NCBI GenBank assembly: GCA_016213105.1
Contig: JACRBN010000019.1
Location: 271,350 to 335,349 of the forward strand
DNA from: Chloroflexota bacterium
GTDB taxonomy: Bacteria > Chloroflexota > Anaerolineae > Anaerolineales > Villigracilaceae
DNA length: 64,000 nucleotides
Direction of reading: 5' to 3'
The notes under the pieces are model-generated. The model did not search any database. It saw nothing but the letters and a program-made list of their open reading frames with translations, and was not told where the DNA came from. Position numbers and translations under genes: made by a program. Below, piece by piece: positions 24,953 through 33,977 of this stretch (positions within the stretch are counted from its first letter, which is position 1; every line of letters starts with the position of its first letter).

Positions 24953-27900
24953 GGAGAAAATCCGCCCTGCCTTCCTTGACCAGCCTTTCGAAAACAACCA
25001 CGATCTCCGGGTCGAACAGGTTCCCCGCCTCCTCCCGCAGGTAGGCAATGGCCTCCTCGTTCGAGATGCGCTTGCGATAGGGCCGATTGCTGGTCAGCGC
25101 GTCGAAGGCATCCACCACCGCGAAGGCGCGCGCCAGGACGGGAATTTCCGCGCCCTTCAATCCAATCGGATATCCGCTCCCGTTCCAGCGTTCCTGGTGA
25201 TAGCGGATGACGGGCAGGGTCTCCTGCAGGAAGGGAATGCCCTCCACGATGCGCGCGCCGATATCGGGATGCTGGCGCATGCTGGCCCATTCCTTTTCGG
25301 TGAGCGGACCCGGCTTGTGCAGGATGTTGTCGCTGATGCCGATCTTGCCAATGTCGTGCAGCAGCGAGCCGCGTTCCAGGGCCTTGAGCTGTTGGGCGGG
25401 AAGTTTCAACATCTCGCCCAGGCAGACCGCCAAATGGCTGACGCGGGCGCTGTGTCCCTCCGTTTCGCGGTCGCGCGCGTCCAGCGCCGACATGAGGGCG
25501 ACCAGCGTGTTGTCGTAGGCCCGTTCCAGTTCGCGGTAGGCCGCTTCGATCTCGTGGGCCTGCCGGCGGGATTCGACCAGCAGGATGGCGCGTTCCAGCG
25601 CCAGGGCGGCCTGGTTGGCCAGGGTTTGCAAGTCGGCGGGACTGCCCGATTTGTATCCGCGAATTTCCTGGACCGTCAGCCAGAGCACGCCATACTTTCG
25701 CATCGGCGTTTGGATCGGCAGGCACACCCGCGAGAAGTGCTGGTCGATGGACTGGTAGATGACCCGTCCGCTGCGCATGACCTTGTCGATCATGTCCATC
25801 GGGTGGTTGGGTTCGGGTCGGACGCCGCCCGCGTCGACTTCGAGTTCGGCTTCGATCTCGCGATCGCTGTTGAAGAGTACGATGCCCGTGACGACCGCCT
25901 GGGCCAGCCTGTGCGCCATCTCCGCGATGTGACGCGCAGCCTCGCTCAGTTCCTCCGCCTGGATGATCTGGTAGCTCAACTCATACAGCAGGCGGGTGGT
26001 GCGCAGGGTGGCGCGCAGTTCCTGTTGCAGCCAGACGCTCTCGATGGCGGCGGCCGCCTCGGAGGCCAGCAGGCGGGCCAGCGCCTCGTCATTCTCGGTG
26101 AAGAAGACCTCCCCCTGTTTGCCGAAGGCCAGGATCGAGCCGATGTTCAGGCGGTGCAGGCGGATGGGCACCACCAGCAGGCTGCGCAGTCCGTTATGGT
26201 CGATCTCGATACTGGACCTGTGGGAGTATTTGCGAATGTCGCGCACGCGGAAGGGTTGCAGCGCGGTCATGCTGGCCCGCAGCAGGGAATCGCGGTTGGT
26301 GTCGTTATCGAGCGATTCCAGCAGGCGCGGCGCCTGGCCTGAATGGGCCTTCTGGGTCAGGTTCCCCTCGCGGTCGAACAGCAGCGAGACGTAGGTGAAG
26401 CGCGACTCCAGCGTCCGCCGCGCGATGGTGGCGATCTCCTGCACGGTGGCTTCGGGGTCGATCATGGTGGTCAGGGAAATGCCCGCCTGGATCAGCTCCA
26501 TCAGGCGATACTGGTAACTCGAGCGTTCCCAGGCCCGCACCAGTTCCATGCTCATGGTTTCGGCCAGCGCCACGTCCGAGCTGGAAAAGGCATTGGGGTG
26601 GTCGCCGATGATCTCGATCACGCCCTTGATGTGACCCGTATAGATGAGGGGAATGACGATGCACGATCCCGAGGCTTCATCTTTATTCAACTTGATGTAG
26701 TTTGGGTCCAGCCGCGTGTCATAGCTCACCTGCGTCTTGCGGGTGCGCGTGACGCGCCCGAGGATGCCCTGGGTGATGTTTTGCCGGTATCCGGGCGGCA
26801 CGTGGTGCAGCATCCGCCCGGCCGTGGCCAGGGCCACGTACTCCCGTCTTTCGGGTTCGTGCAGATACAGGCAGATGTAACTACTGGGAATGGCCCGTTC
26901 GAGGGTATTGATCGTCAACTGGGCCGCCACGGGTTGGTCGAGCTGGGCCTCCAATTGCTGGCTGAGTTCGGCCAGCAGGGTCAGTTGTTCGGTGCGGCGC
27001 TTCTCTTGGGCCAGTTGACGGGTCAGGGCGTTGATCTGGTCAGCCTGGGCATCCAGGCGCGTGCGCAGTCCGCTGCGGGTGAGCGCAAAGGGCTTGATGT
27101 AGCGATCCACGCGCCGACTCCACGGACTGGACTGGAAATCATCGTCGCGCATCAGGCCGTTGATCGTCATGGACACGGTCAGGACGCCATAGACGACCAG
27201 GCAGGTTCCCAGGTTGAACAGGATGAAGCTGACTTCGTGGATCTTGAGGGCGGTCAACGGAACTTCCATGGCCAGCAGCGATTGGTCGATGACGTCCAGC
27301 AGGGCGGTGAGAAATCCAGCCATGATGCACAGGGTGACGCTCGCGAACAGCAGCAGGCGTTTTCCCAGCACGTCGCTTTCGGGCAGGACAATGCCCGTCC
27401 AGGGGATGGCTGGGTCGGCCAGTAGGACCGTGACGAGCAGGATGGGCGCCAACAGGTTGGGCAGGCTCGGTATTCCCAGGAAGACCAGGATCCAGAGCAG
27501 CCAGGGAATGACCGGCGTTTTTTCCAGGATCCAGTTCACCTGCAGGTTGGGTTTGAAAAGGGTCAGCCCCGCTGCCAGCGACGAGCCGAGGAAGGTGGCG
27601 GCCAGCAGGTATTGAACGTGGGCATACGCGTGGTACAGCGGCGCGCCGTCAGTGGGCGGGTGAATGAGCAGGAAGAAGCCCGTCATCGCGTTGGCCGTCA
27701 GAAGCGAGCCGATGATGATGGTCCCATCGAAACGCCCCTTGCCGTCATGGTGGATGAGAGTCGCCAGGTGCGCGGCGATCACGGCGGAGATCAGGATCCC
27801 TTCGATATACAGGCCCGCCCGCAGATAGAGCCAGGTCAACAGGCCCAGCATGGCGCTGCTGAGCAGCAGCAGGCTGCGGCTCTGGCGGGCCTTGGCCGGG

Positions 27901-28088
27901 ATGAGGAGCGCCATGGCGTTGGCCAGCGCCGACAGAATAAAAAGAACCCCCAGGGTCAGGGTTGACCAGTCACTGAGAGTTCCAAGCAGAACCTGCATAT
28001 GCAAGGGAAGCAGGAGGAAGGCTCCCCCTGCGAGCCAAAGGATTCCAGCTGCCACTATGCCGAGGGTGAATACGGATCGATGCCTCAT
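24942..28088 (-). CDS. Membrane protein with GAF domains and HD-GYP phosphodiesterase
   Basis: The product has 1048 residues. The N-terminus holds about nine transmembrane helices (to residue 310), then a coiled coil (340-380), three GAF-like regions (about 385-520, 540-690 and 705-845) and a C-terminal HD-GYP domain (about 865-1040). The catalytic features are intact: ETEGHSARV, LLHDIGKIGI (His-Asp), YHQERWNGSGYP (GYP signature) and DAFDALTSNRPYR. HD-GYP proteins hydrolyse cyclic di-GMP to GMP. It overlaps the GGDEF gene by 11 bases, so synthesis and breakdown are co-expressed. It is divergent from rplI. Confidence 0.87.
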   Translation of the reverse strand: MRHRSVFTLGIVAAGILWLAGGAFLLLPLHMQVLLGTLSDWSTLTLGVLFILSALANAMALLIPAKARQSRSLLLLSSAMLGLLTWLYLRAGLYIEGILISAVIAAHLATLIHHDGKGRFDGTIIIGSLLTANAMTGFFLLIHPPTDGAPLYHAYAHVQYLLAATFLGSSLAAGLTLFKPNLQVNWILEKTPVIPWLLWILVFLGIPSLPNLLAPILLVTVLLADPAIPWTGIVLPESDVLGKRLLLFASVTLCIMAGFLTALLDVIDQSLLAMEVPLTALKIHEVSFILFNLGTCLVVYGVLTVSMTINGLMRDDDFQSSPWSRRVDRYIKPFALTRSGLRTRLDAQADQINALTRQLAQEKRRTEQLTLLAELSQQLEAQLDQPVAAQLTINTLERAIPSSYICLYLHEPERREYVALATAGRMLHHVPPGYRQNITQGILGRVTRTRKTQVSYDTRLDPNYIKLNKDEASGSCIVIPLIYTGHIKGVIEIIGDHPNAFSSSDVALAETMSMELVRAWERSSYQYRLMELIQAGISLTTMIDPEATVQEIATIARRTLESRFTYVSLLFDREGNLTQKAHSGQAPRLLESLDNDTNRDSLLRASMTALQPFRVRDIRKYSHRSSIEIDHNGLRSLLVVPIRLHRLNIGSILAFGKQGEVFFTENDEALARLLASEAAAAIESVWLQQELRATLRTTRLLYELSYQIIQAEELSEAARHIAEMAHRLAQAVVTGIVLFNSDREIEAELEVDAGGVRPEPNHPMDMIDKVMRSGRVIYQSIDQHFSRVCLPIQTPMRKYGVLWLTVQEIRGYKSGSPADLQTLANQAALALERAILLVESRRQAHEIEAAYRELERAYDNTLVALMSALDARDRETEGHSARVSHLAVCLGEMLKLPAQQLKALERGSLLHDIGKIGISDNILHKPGPLTEKEWASMRQHPDIGARIVEGIPFLQETLPVIRYHQERWNGSGYPIGLKGAEIPVLARAFAVVDAFDALTSNRPYRKRISNEEAIAYLREEAGNLFDPEIVVVFERLVKEGRADFLHAK

Positions 28089-28225
28089 GGAGAATTAGCA
28101 CTAGGATAGCATAAGAAGGATTTTTTTACTACCTTTTTCCCGCCCGACGATTCTGTTGTGGTACAATTCGCCGCCGGGCGTAGTACCCTTCGTCCGCAAA
28201 ACTCAATTCCGAAAGGGCTTAAAAA

Positions 28226-28777
28226 ATGAAAGTATTGCTTGTCAAGGACGTTTACAAACTGGGCCGCGCCGGCGAAGTGAAGAAGGTTGCCGACGGTTAT
28301 GGCCGCAACTTCCTGCTGCCGCAAAAGCTGGCCGTGCTCGCCACCCCGGGCGCGCTCAAGCAGGTCGATAAGATCAAATCCCAGGCTGAGATTCGCCGCA
28401 CCCAGCTCAACAGCGAACTCAAGGGCTTGGCCGACCAGATCAGCGGCGTGGAACTTTCCTTCGCCGCCAAGGCTGGCGAGACCGGCAAGTTGTATGGTTC
28501 CATCACCACCGCCGACGTGGCGACCGCCCTGCAGGAAAAGGTGCGCTTCGAAGTCAAGCGCCAGCAGGTGGACATGCAGCCGATCCGCGAACTGGGCGAA
28601 TTCACCGCTCACGTCCGCCTGACCATCGACCTGATGCCCGAGATCAAGATCATTGTCCATCGCGAAGGCGAAGCGGCTGCCGAGGATGAAAAGTCCAAGC
28701 GCAAGGGCAAGAAGGCCGAAGAGGCCGCGCCCGCCGAAGCCGCCCCTGACGAGACCAGCGAAGCCCCCCAGGCTTAA
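28226..28777 (+). CDS. rplI: 50S ribosomal protein L9 with acidic C-terminal tail
   Basis: The product has 183 residues; the first 148 match L9, starting MKVLLVKDVYKLGRAGEVKKV with the GYGRNFLLPQKLA signature. The last 35 residues are a Lys/Glu/Ala-rich extension (KSKRKGKKAEEAAPAEAA) that ordinary L9 lacks. L9 binds domain V of 23S rRNA and helps frame maintenance. TACAAT at 28162-28167 may be the -10 box; a GGGCTT sequence precedes the ATG. Unlike the usual arrangement, it is not next to rpsF, ssb or dnaB. Confidence 0.92.
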   Translation: MKVLLVKDVYKLGRAGEVKKVADGYGRNFLLPQKLAVLATPGALKQVDKIKSQAEIRRTQLNSELKGLADQISGVELSFAAKAGETGKLYGSITTADVATALQEKVRFEVKRQQVDMQPIRELGEFTAHVRLTIDLMPEIKIIVHREGEAAAEDEKSKRKGKKAEEAAPAEAAPDETSEAPQA

Positions 28778-28795
28778 GGTTCCCCAGAATGCCCA

Positions 28796-28832
28796 CATCA
28801 CCGGTTCAGCCCATTTGGGGGAACCGGTGATG
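28796..28832 (+). terminator. Terminator-like hairpin after rplI
   Basis: CATCACCGGTTC and GAACCGGTGATG form a perfect 12-bp stem around a 13-base loop. Only TCGTATT follows, so termination may be partial. Confidence 0.6.
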
Positions 28833-28843
28833 TCGTATTAGCG

Positions 28844-28849
28844 TACAAT
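28844..28849 (+). promoter_or_regulatory. -10 box TACAAT of a probably leaderless rodZ-like transcript
   Basis: TACAAT ends 6 bases before the ATG at 28856 and no ribosome site is present. Confidence 0.4.
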
Positions 28850-28855
28850 ATCCCC

Positions 28856-30871
28856 ATGTCCGACTCCCTCGGCCAACGACTCAAATTTGCCCGCCAGGAA
28901 CGCCGCCTCTCCGTCGAGCAGGCGGCCGAGGCCACGCGCATCCGTCCGCACTACCTCCAGGCGCTGGAGGCGGATGATTATTCCGTCATGCCGTCCAGCG
29001 TGCAGGCGCGCGGATTTTTGCGCAACTATGCCTCCTTCCTCGGCCTGGATTTGCAGTCCATCCTGGATGAGCTTCAGGCTGCGCGGCCGCAGGAGCAGGT
29101 CAGCGGCCCCCTGCCGCAGGTGGATCTGGCGCCCTCCGCGCCCGAAGCGCCCGAGCGCCCCGCCGTGGAGGAACCCGCCCGACCGCCCCTCTGGCGCTCG
29201 TGGCTGGGACGCCTGCGCAGGCCTGAGCCATCGCCCGAGCCTGACTCCGTTCCCGTCCCGCCCCCGGCGGAGGAGGCGCCGCCCGCGCCCAAACCTGTGA
29301 TCGTGGAAGAAGCGCCGCCTCCCCTCTCCGCCCTGAGCGATGAACCGACGCAGCCCCTGTCGCCCGCGCCGCTGGACCTGGAGCCGGCCCCCAAGCCCCG
29401 CGGCCGCAGGAAGAAGGCCGAGGAAGCCGTTGAGCCTCCGCCGCCCGCCCAGGAGCCGTCCACGCGCAAACGCCGCACGAAAAAGGTGGTGGAAGAGGTG
29501 CCTGCCGCGCAGGAGCCGATCACCCGCGTGCGCCGCAAAAAGAAGATCGAAGAACCTGAACCCCTTGCCGAGCCGCAGGCCATCCTGCCCGAGCCGAGCG
29601 AGGTTGAAGACCTGGCTGCTGAGCCGCCGCAGGTCGAGTCTCCCGCTGAGGCGGAGAGTCCGGCCGTTGAGGCGGAGCAGGCCGATGTCCAGGGGGGTGG
29701 GGAAGTACGTCCCAGCCTGTTCGCGCGCGTGGGGGCCTGGTTCGCATCCATTTCGGCGCGGAGCTTCCGCAAAAAGGCGGCGCCTGAATCCGCTCCCGAG
29801 GCGGAGACCGCGCAGGCTGAACCCTCTCAAACGCCCGAGCCGCCTGTTCAGCCCGCACCTGAGGAGGCCGTTGTTGAATCGGCCGAACCGACCGAGACGG
29901 CCGAGGAGATCTTCGCCGAGATCGGCGGGCAGTTGCGCAAACGCCGCGAACTGCTCAGCCTGACCCTGGAGGAGATCGAACGCCACACGCATGTGCGGGC
30001 GGTTTTTGCGAAGGCGCTCGAAGAGGGCAATTTCGAACAACTGCCCTCGATGGTGCAGACGCGCGGCATGTTGACCACCTATGGCACCTTCCTCGACCTG
30101 GATACGGACGCCCTGCTGCTGCGCTTTGCCGATGCGCTGCAAGCCGGGCACCGCGCGCGCTACCCCGGGAAGACCAGCGGCGAACGCAAGCCGACCCTGG
30201 TCAGCTCGACCCTGCCGTCCCTGCGCAGTTTCATGGCGGGCGACGTGCTGTATGGCCTGGTCATTGTGCTGGTGATGCTGGTGCTGGTGGTGTGGGGCCT
30301 GGGGCGCGTCTTTGCCCAGCAGGCCGAACGGGTGGCCCTGCCGACCGCACCCTCCATCGCGGATGTGCTGGTGGGCACGCCCCTGCCAACCAGCGTGCAG
30401 GAGGTGACCCTGATCCCCGCCGCCGACACGCCCTTCGCCCTGGCCGAGACGGGCACCCCCGAAGCCACGCTCGAACTCCCGACGCCCAACCTGAACATCA
30501 ACGTTGCGTTGAACATCATCGCCGCCGAGCGCACCTATATGCGCGTGCTGGTGGATGGGCAGGAGGTCTTCAACGGGCGCGTGCTGCCTGGCAACGCCTA
30601 TCCGTTCGAAGCGGTGGAAAGCATCCAGGTGTTGACGGGAAACGGCGCCGCCCTGCGCGTGACCTACAACGGACGCGACATGGGCCTGCTCGGCACGTTC
30701 GGCGAAGTGGCGGATTTTATTTACACTGTCGATTCCATCATCACACCCACCCCACCCGCCCCGCCGACGGCCAGCAGCACCCCCAACATCACGGCCACGC
30801 CTTCGCCCACCCCGTCGCCGACGCCCACCCAGCCTCCTGCGCCCACTTCCACGGCCACGCCGCAAAGCTGA
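28856..30871 (+). CDS. RodZ-like membrane protein with two HTH domains
   Basis: The product has 671 residues. Residues 5-72 are a Cro/XRE-type HTH of the RodZ kind (LGQRLKFARQERRLSVEQAA...ARGFLRNYASFLGLD). A very long Pro/Glu/Ala/Lys-rich linker (75-350) follows, then a second HTH of the same type (about 352-420, IGGQLRKRRELLSLTLEEIE). One transmembrane helix lies at about 462-482, and the periplasmic part has a DUF4115-like beta domain (about 545-625) and a Thr/Pro/Ser-rich tail. RodZ links MreB to the cell-wall machinery; the HTH normally binds MreB rather than DNA. The duplicated HTH is unusual. rimO follows after 34 bases. Confidence 0.8.
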   Translation: MSDSLGQRLKFARQERRLSVEQAAEATRIRPHYLQALEADDYSVMPSSVQARGFLRNYASFLGLDLQSILDELQAARPQEQVSGPLPQVDLAPSAPEAPERPAVEEPARPPLWRSWLGRLRRPEPSPEPDSVPVPPPAEEAPPAPKPVIVEEAPPPLSALSDEPTQPLSPAPLDLEPAPKPRGRRKKAEEAVEPPPPAQEPSTRKRRTKKVVEEVPAAQEPITRVRRKKKIEEPEPLAEPQAILPEPSEVEDLAAEPPQVESPAEAESPAVEAEQADVQGGGEVRPSLFARVGAWFASISARSFRKKAAPESAPEAETAQAEPSQTPEPPVQPAPEEAVVESAEPTETAEEIFAEIGGQLRKRRELLSLTLEEIERHTHVRAVFAKALEEGNFEQLPSMVQTRGMLTTYGTFLDLDTDALLLRFADALQAGHRARYPGKTSGERKPTLVSSTLPSLRSFMAGDVLYGLVIVLVMLVLVVWGLGRVFAQQAERVALPTAPSIADVLVGTPLPTSVQEVTLIPAADTPFALAETGTPEATLELPTPNLNINVALNIIAAERTYMRVLVDGQEVFNGRVLPGNAYPFEAVESIQVLTGNGAALRVTYNGRDMGLLGTFGEVADFIYTVDSIITPTPPAPPTASSTPNITATPSPTPSPTPTQPPAPTSTATPQS

Positions 30872-30905
30872 CGCCGCGCATCCTTCCCTTTATAGGAATT
30901 CACTC

Positions 30906-32252
30906 TTGTCGAAAAATACCTTTCACCTTGTTTCCCTGGGCTGCGCCAAAAATACCGTTGACTCTGATTCGATGGCGCAGCTGCTTTTGAACGACGGCTA
31001 CCGCATGGTGGACGATCCCGGCCGCGCCAGCGTGCTGATCGTGAATACCTGCGGCTTTATCGGTCCCGCCAAGCAGGAATCCTTCAACGTGCTGCGCGAG
31101 CTGGCCGGCGGCAAACGCGACGGCCAGGTGCTGATCGCGGCGGGCTGCCTCACCCAGCGCTACGGCGCGGAGGTGGCGCAGCAGGTCCCCGGCGTGGATG
31201 GGGTGCTGGGCACCCGCCGCTGGATGGACATCGTGCAGGTCGTGCGCGAACTGCGCGCAGGGCCGCACCCCGAGCCGCTCTATCACCTGCCAGAGGCGGC
31301 CACCGTCGGCGCGGACGAAGGCGGCGCACTGCGCGCCTCGATTGCGGGGGCCAGCGCCTACCTCAAGGTGGCGGATGGCTGCCGCCGTCCGTGCGCCTTC
31401 TGCGCCATTCCGCTCATCAAGGGCACGGCCGTCAGCCGTCCGCTGGAGACAATCATCGCGGAGGCCAAAAGCCTGCGCGATGACGGCATCCGCGAGCTGA
31501 TCCTGATCGCGCAAGACACGACAGATTACGGCCACGACCTGGGCATGAAGGACGGGCTGGCGGCGCTGCTCGAAGCCCTGACGACCCAGGTCCCCGACCT
31601 GGACTGGATCCGCGTGATGTACGCCTACCCGGGCTACGTCACCGACCGCCTGATCGACGTGATGGCCTCGCAGAAACAGGTGCTGCCCTACCTCGACATG
31701 CCGCTCCAGCACGCGCACCCGAAGACACTGGCGCGCATGAAGCGTCCCGCCAACATCGAATGGGTGCATAACACGCTGGCGAAGATGCGCGCGAAGATTT
31801 CGGATTTGTCCATCCGCACCACTTTCATCGTCGGCTATCCGGGCGAGACGGACGAGGAATACCAGGCGCTGGTGGATTTTGTCGAGGCGACGCGTTTCGA
31901 CCGTGTGGGCACCTTCCAGTTCTCGTTCGAGCCTGGCACCACCTCCGAGCCGCTCGGCGACCCGATCCCCGCCGAGGTCAAGCAGGAACGCTACGAACAC
32001 CTGATGGAATTGCAGCAGAATATTTCCTTGCAGGTCAACCAGTCCTACGTCGGCAAAACGCTGGACGTGCTGGTCGAAGGCTTCGATAACGGCATCTCGA
32101 TTGGGCGTTCCTACCGCGACGCGCCCGAGATCGACGGCCTGGTGCTGATCGAGGGCAAGGCCAAAATCGGGCAGATCGTTCCCGTCCGCATTACGGGCGC
32201 GATGGCCTACGACCTGACCGGTGTGCTGGACAAGGGACCGATTCGAATCTAA
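30906..32252 (+). CDS. rimO: Ribosomal protein S12 methylthiotransferase RimO
   Basis: The product has 448 residues with the MTTase order: an N-terminal UPF0004 domain with cysteines in SLGCAKN, NTCGF and AAGCLTQ, the radical SAM domain with CRRPCAFC, and a C-terminal TRAM domain (about 385-448). IPLIKG after the cluster and the QDTTDYG motif favour RimO over MiaB; it adds a methylthio group to an Asp of ribosomal protein S12. The start is TTG at 30906 with AGGAATT 7 bases upstream. A perfect bidirectional terminator lies 160 bases downstream. Confidence 0.92.
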   Translation: MSKNTFHLVSLGCAKNTVDSDSMAQLLLNDGYRMVDDPGRASVLIVNTCGFIGPAKQESFNVLRELAGGKRDGQVLIAAGCLTQRYGAEVAQQVPGVDGVLGTRRWMDIVQVVRELRAGPHPEPLYHLPEAATVGADEGGALRASIAGASAYLKVADGCRRPCAFCAIPLIKGTAVSRPLETIIAEAKSLRDDGIRELILIAQDTTDYGHDLGMKDGLAALLEALTTQVPDLDWIRVMYAYPGYVTDRLIDVMASQKQVLPYLDMPLQHAHPKTLARMKRPANIEWVHNTLAKMRAKISDLSIRTTFIVGYPGETDEEYQALVDFVEATRFDRVGTFQFSFEPGTTSEPLGDPIPAEVKQERYEHLMELQQNISLQVNQSYVGKTLDVLVEGFDNGISIGRSYRDAPEIDGLVLIEGKAKIGQIVPVRITGAMAYDLTGVLDKGPIRI

Positions 32253-32261
32253 TGCCTGCCC

Positions 32262-32400
32262 ACTGTCCGCCCTGAGCGGAGCCGCGCGTTCTGTGCGCAG
32301 CTCAGTCGAAGGGCGGGGTGGCTTGGAACCAAACCATTTTTGGAACCCTTGCGCTTCGACTACGGGGCGGAAGAGCGCCGCCCCTCCGCTCAGCGCGAAT
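32262..32400. repeat. Inverted pair of family A repeats
   Basis: GCCCTGAGCGGAGCC...CAGTCGAAGGGC is followed about 60 bases on by the inverse GCGCTTCGACTACGG...CTCCGCTCAGCGCG. Confidence 0.7.
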
Positions 32401-32410
32401 GATCAGCATA

Positions 32411-32443
32411 CAGAACGCCCAACCGTGAAGGTTGGGCGTTCTG
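32411..32443. terminator. Bidirectional terminator between rimO and the CopD-like gene
   Basis: CAGAACGCCCAACC, loop GTGAA, GGTTGGGCGTTCTG: a perfect 14-bp stem between convergent genes. T-rich or A-rich sequence is weak on either side. Confidence 0.7.
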
Positions 32444-32449
32444 TATTCC

Positions 32450-32956
32450 CTATGAGGCTCGGGCCAGGGCGGTGGCCGCCAGGATCAGGGCGGAGAGCAA
32501 CAGGTTGATGCGCAGCAACAGGTTTTCCCTCCGTTGCAGGCGCGCCAATTCCCCCGGGTCGGCTTTCTCGGCGCGCAGTAGTCCGCGGTGGATGGCAGGG
32601 AGCACCTCCCAGGTCTGGATGGCGCTGACCACCACCATCACCACCGACAGCGAGTGCTTGACCAGGATGGCGATGGACCACTGTCCGCTGGTGGAGAGGA
32701 AGCCGTCATAATGCGGGTTGGCGCTCAACTGGAACAGGCCCGTGGCGGCCAGCAATCCCATGCTGAACCAGGCAATCGGTTCCAGCCGCTTTTGCATTGC
32801 CGCCAAAACGGCCAGTTGATCGAATGGTTTGAGTGTCTGCCGAATGGCGGGCAGGAACAGGATCGAGATCGCGATCAGGCTGCCGATCCACGCCACAGTG
32901 GCGAGCATGTGCAGCCAGTAGATCAGCCCCAGCGCCCAAAAGGGAATGGCTGGCAT
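32450..32956 (-). CDS. Four-helix membrane protein, CopD-like
   Basis: The product has 168 residues and four transmembrane helices (about 8-29, 52-69, 84-103 and 147-166). The WLHMLATVAWIGSLIA start, with a His and Trp in helix 1, resembles the CopD/DUF2269 group of heme- or copper-associated membrane proteins; no metal motif confirms this. It begins 7 bases after the stop of the TPR-like gene and probably shares its transcript. Confidence 0.55.
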   Translation of the reverse strand: MPAIPFWALGLIYWLHMLATVAWIGSLIAISILFLPAIRQTLKPFDQLAVLAAMQKRLEPIAWFSMGLLAATGLFQLSANPHYDGFLSTSGQWSIAILVKHSLSVVMVVVSAIQTWEVLPAIHRGLLRAEKADPGELARLQRRENLLLRINLLLSALILAATALARAS

Positions 32957-32963
32957 GGCTCTG

Positions 32964-33956
32964 CTACTGTTCGCTTGGGATTTCAGTTGGGACCGAGGTT
33001 GGCACTTCGGTCGGAATTTCCGTCGGGATCTGTGTGGGCGGGTAGCAACTCTGGTAGGCCTGGTTGAAGTGCTTCGAGGCCACATCGTCCAGGCTGCCGA
33101 TGGTCGAGGCATTCTGGAATTGGACTACGGCCTTGCACATCTCGTCGCGTTCGAACAGCCAGTCGCCGTAGCGCATGGAGGCGTAGTAATACCTCTGGCT
33201 GGCAGTCATCGTGCCGTCCCACATGCCGGGCCAGCCCGAGTACACCTGGCTCAGGTAATTCACCGCCTCCTCCCAGTTTACGCCCCAGAAACTGGAGGCG
33301 ACCAGGTAGGCGCGCGCGCCCTCCCGCAGGCCGTTGGCGTTCTTGTCCAGCGGGGCAAACCGCTCGGCCAGGGTCAATTCGTAGATGCCGCCCTCCAGGT
33401 TGCCCTGTTGGACGATCAGGTCATAGCCGTAGTTGCGCAGGACGAAATAGTACATGCCGTCCACCTGGCCGGTCTTGTAGCCGGGGTCGGCCTTGCGCAC
33501 CTCGTCCAGGGCGACCAGGGCGTTGACCCAGTCCTTGGCCGCAACCAATTGCTGGGCCTGGGTGAAGATGCCTTCAGCACCGGTCGGGTTGGGGGTGGGA
33601 GACGGCGGCGGCGTGGAAGTGGGGGTGGGAACGGTCAGCATGACCAGGATCTCGGTCAGCTTTTGGGAGGCGCCCGGGTAATTCGGGTCGTTGCTTATGA
33701 TGAATTCCAGGCGCTGTTTGGCGGCCTCGTAGCGGCCGAACTGGATGTCCACCAGCGCATATTGGAATTGCTCGGTCAGTTGCTGGGTGATGACGCTTTC
33801 AGAGGCGGCCTGGCGGTCACCGATGGCGAGTTGATACCCGCCATACGTGCTGATGGCCAGCAGGGCCACCACCCCCAGCACGGATAGGAGATTTCCCAGC
33901 CAGCGGGATGGTTTTTTGACTTTGATGGGTTGTGTGCTTTCGGTGGTTTCGGACAT
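32964..33956 (-). CDS. Membrane-anchored TPR-like protein with Pro/Thr-rich linkers
   Basis: The product has 330 residues. One transmembrane helix (about 20-42) is followed by helical TPR-like hairpins (residues 55-105 and 125-290, for example QFGRYEAAKQRLEFII and DWVNALVALDEVRKA). A PTPTSTPPPSPTPNP linker lies near 109-124, and the C-terminal tail repeats IPTEIPTEVPTSVPTEIP. This places a protein-binding helical domain outside the cell. I cannot assign a function. It lies between the murJ and CopD-like genes on the same strand. Confidence 0.6.
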   Translation of the reverse strand: MSETTESTQPIKVKKPSRWLGNLLSVLGVVALLAISTYGGYQLAIGDRQAASESVITQQLTEQFQYALVDIQFGRYEAAKQRLEFIISNDPNYPGASQKLTEILVMLTVPTPTSTPPPSPTPNPTGAEGIFTQAQQLVAAKDWVNALVALDEVRKADPGYKTGQVDGMYYFVLRNYGYDLIVQQGNLEGGIYELTLAERFAPLDKNANGLREGARAYLVASSFWGVNWEEAVNYLSQVYSGWPGMWDGTMTASQRYYYASMRYGDWLFERDEMCKAVVQFQNASTIGSLDDVASKHFNQAYQSCYPPTQIPTEIPTEVPTSVPTEIPSEQ

Positions 33957-33977
33957 GAGCGCGATTATACTCCAGGT

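Noticed and set aside
28838..30865. 675-codon open frame on the minus strand
   Set aside because: Complement of the RodZ-like gene, whose Pro/Glu/Ala-rich linker keeps the opposite strand open; the product is an Arg/Gly-rich shadow.
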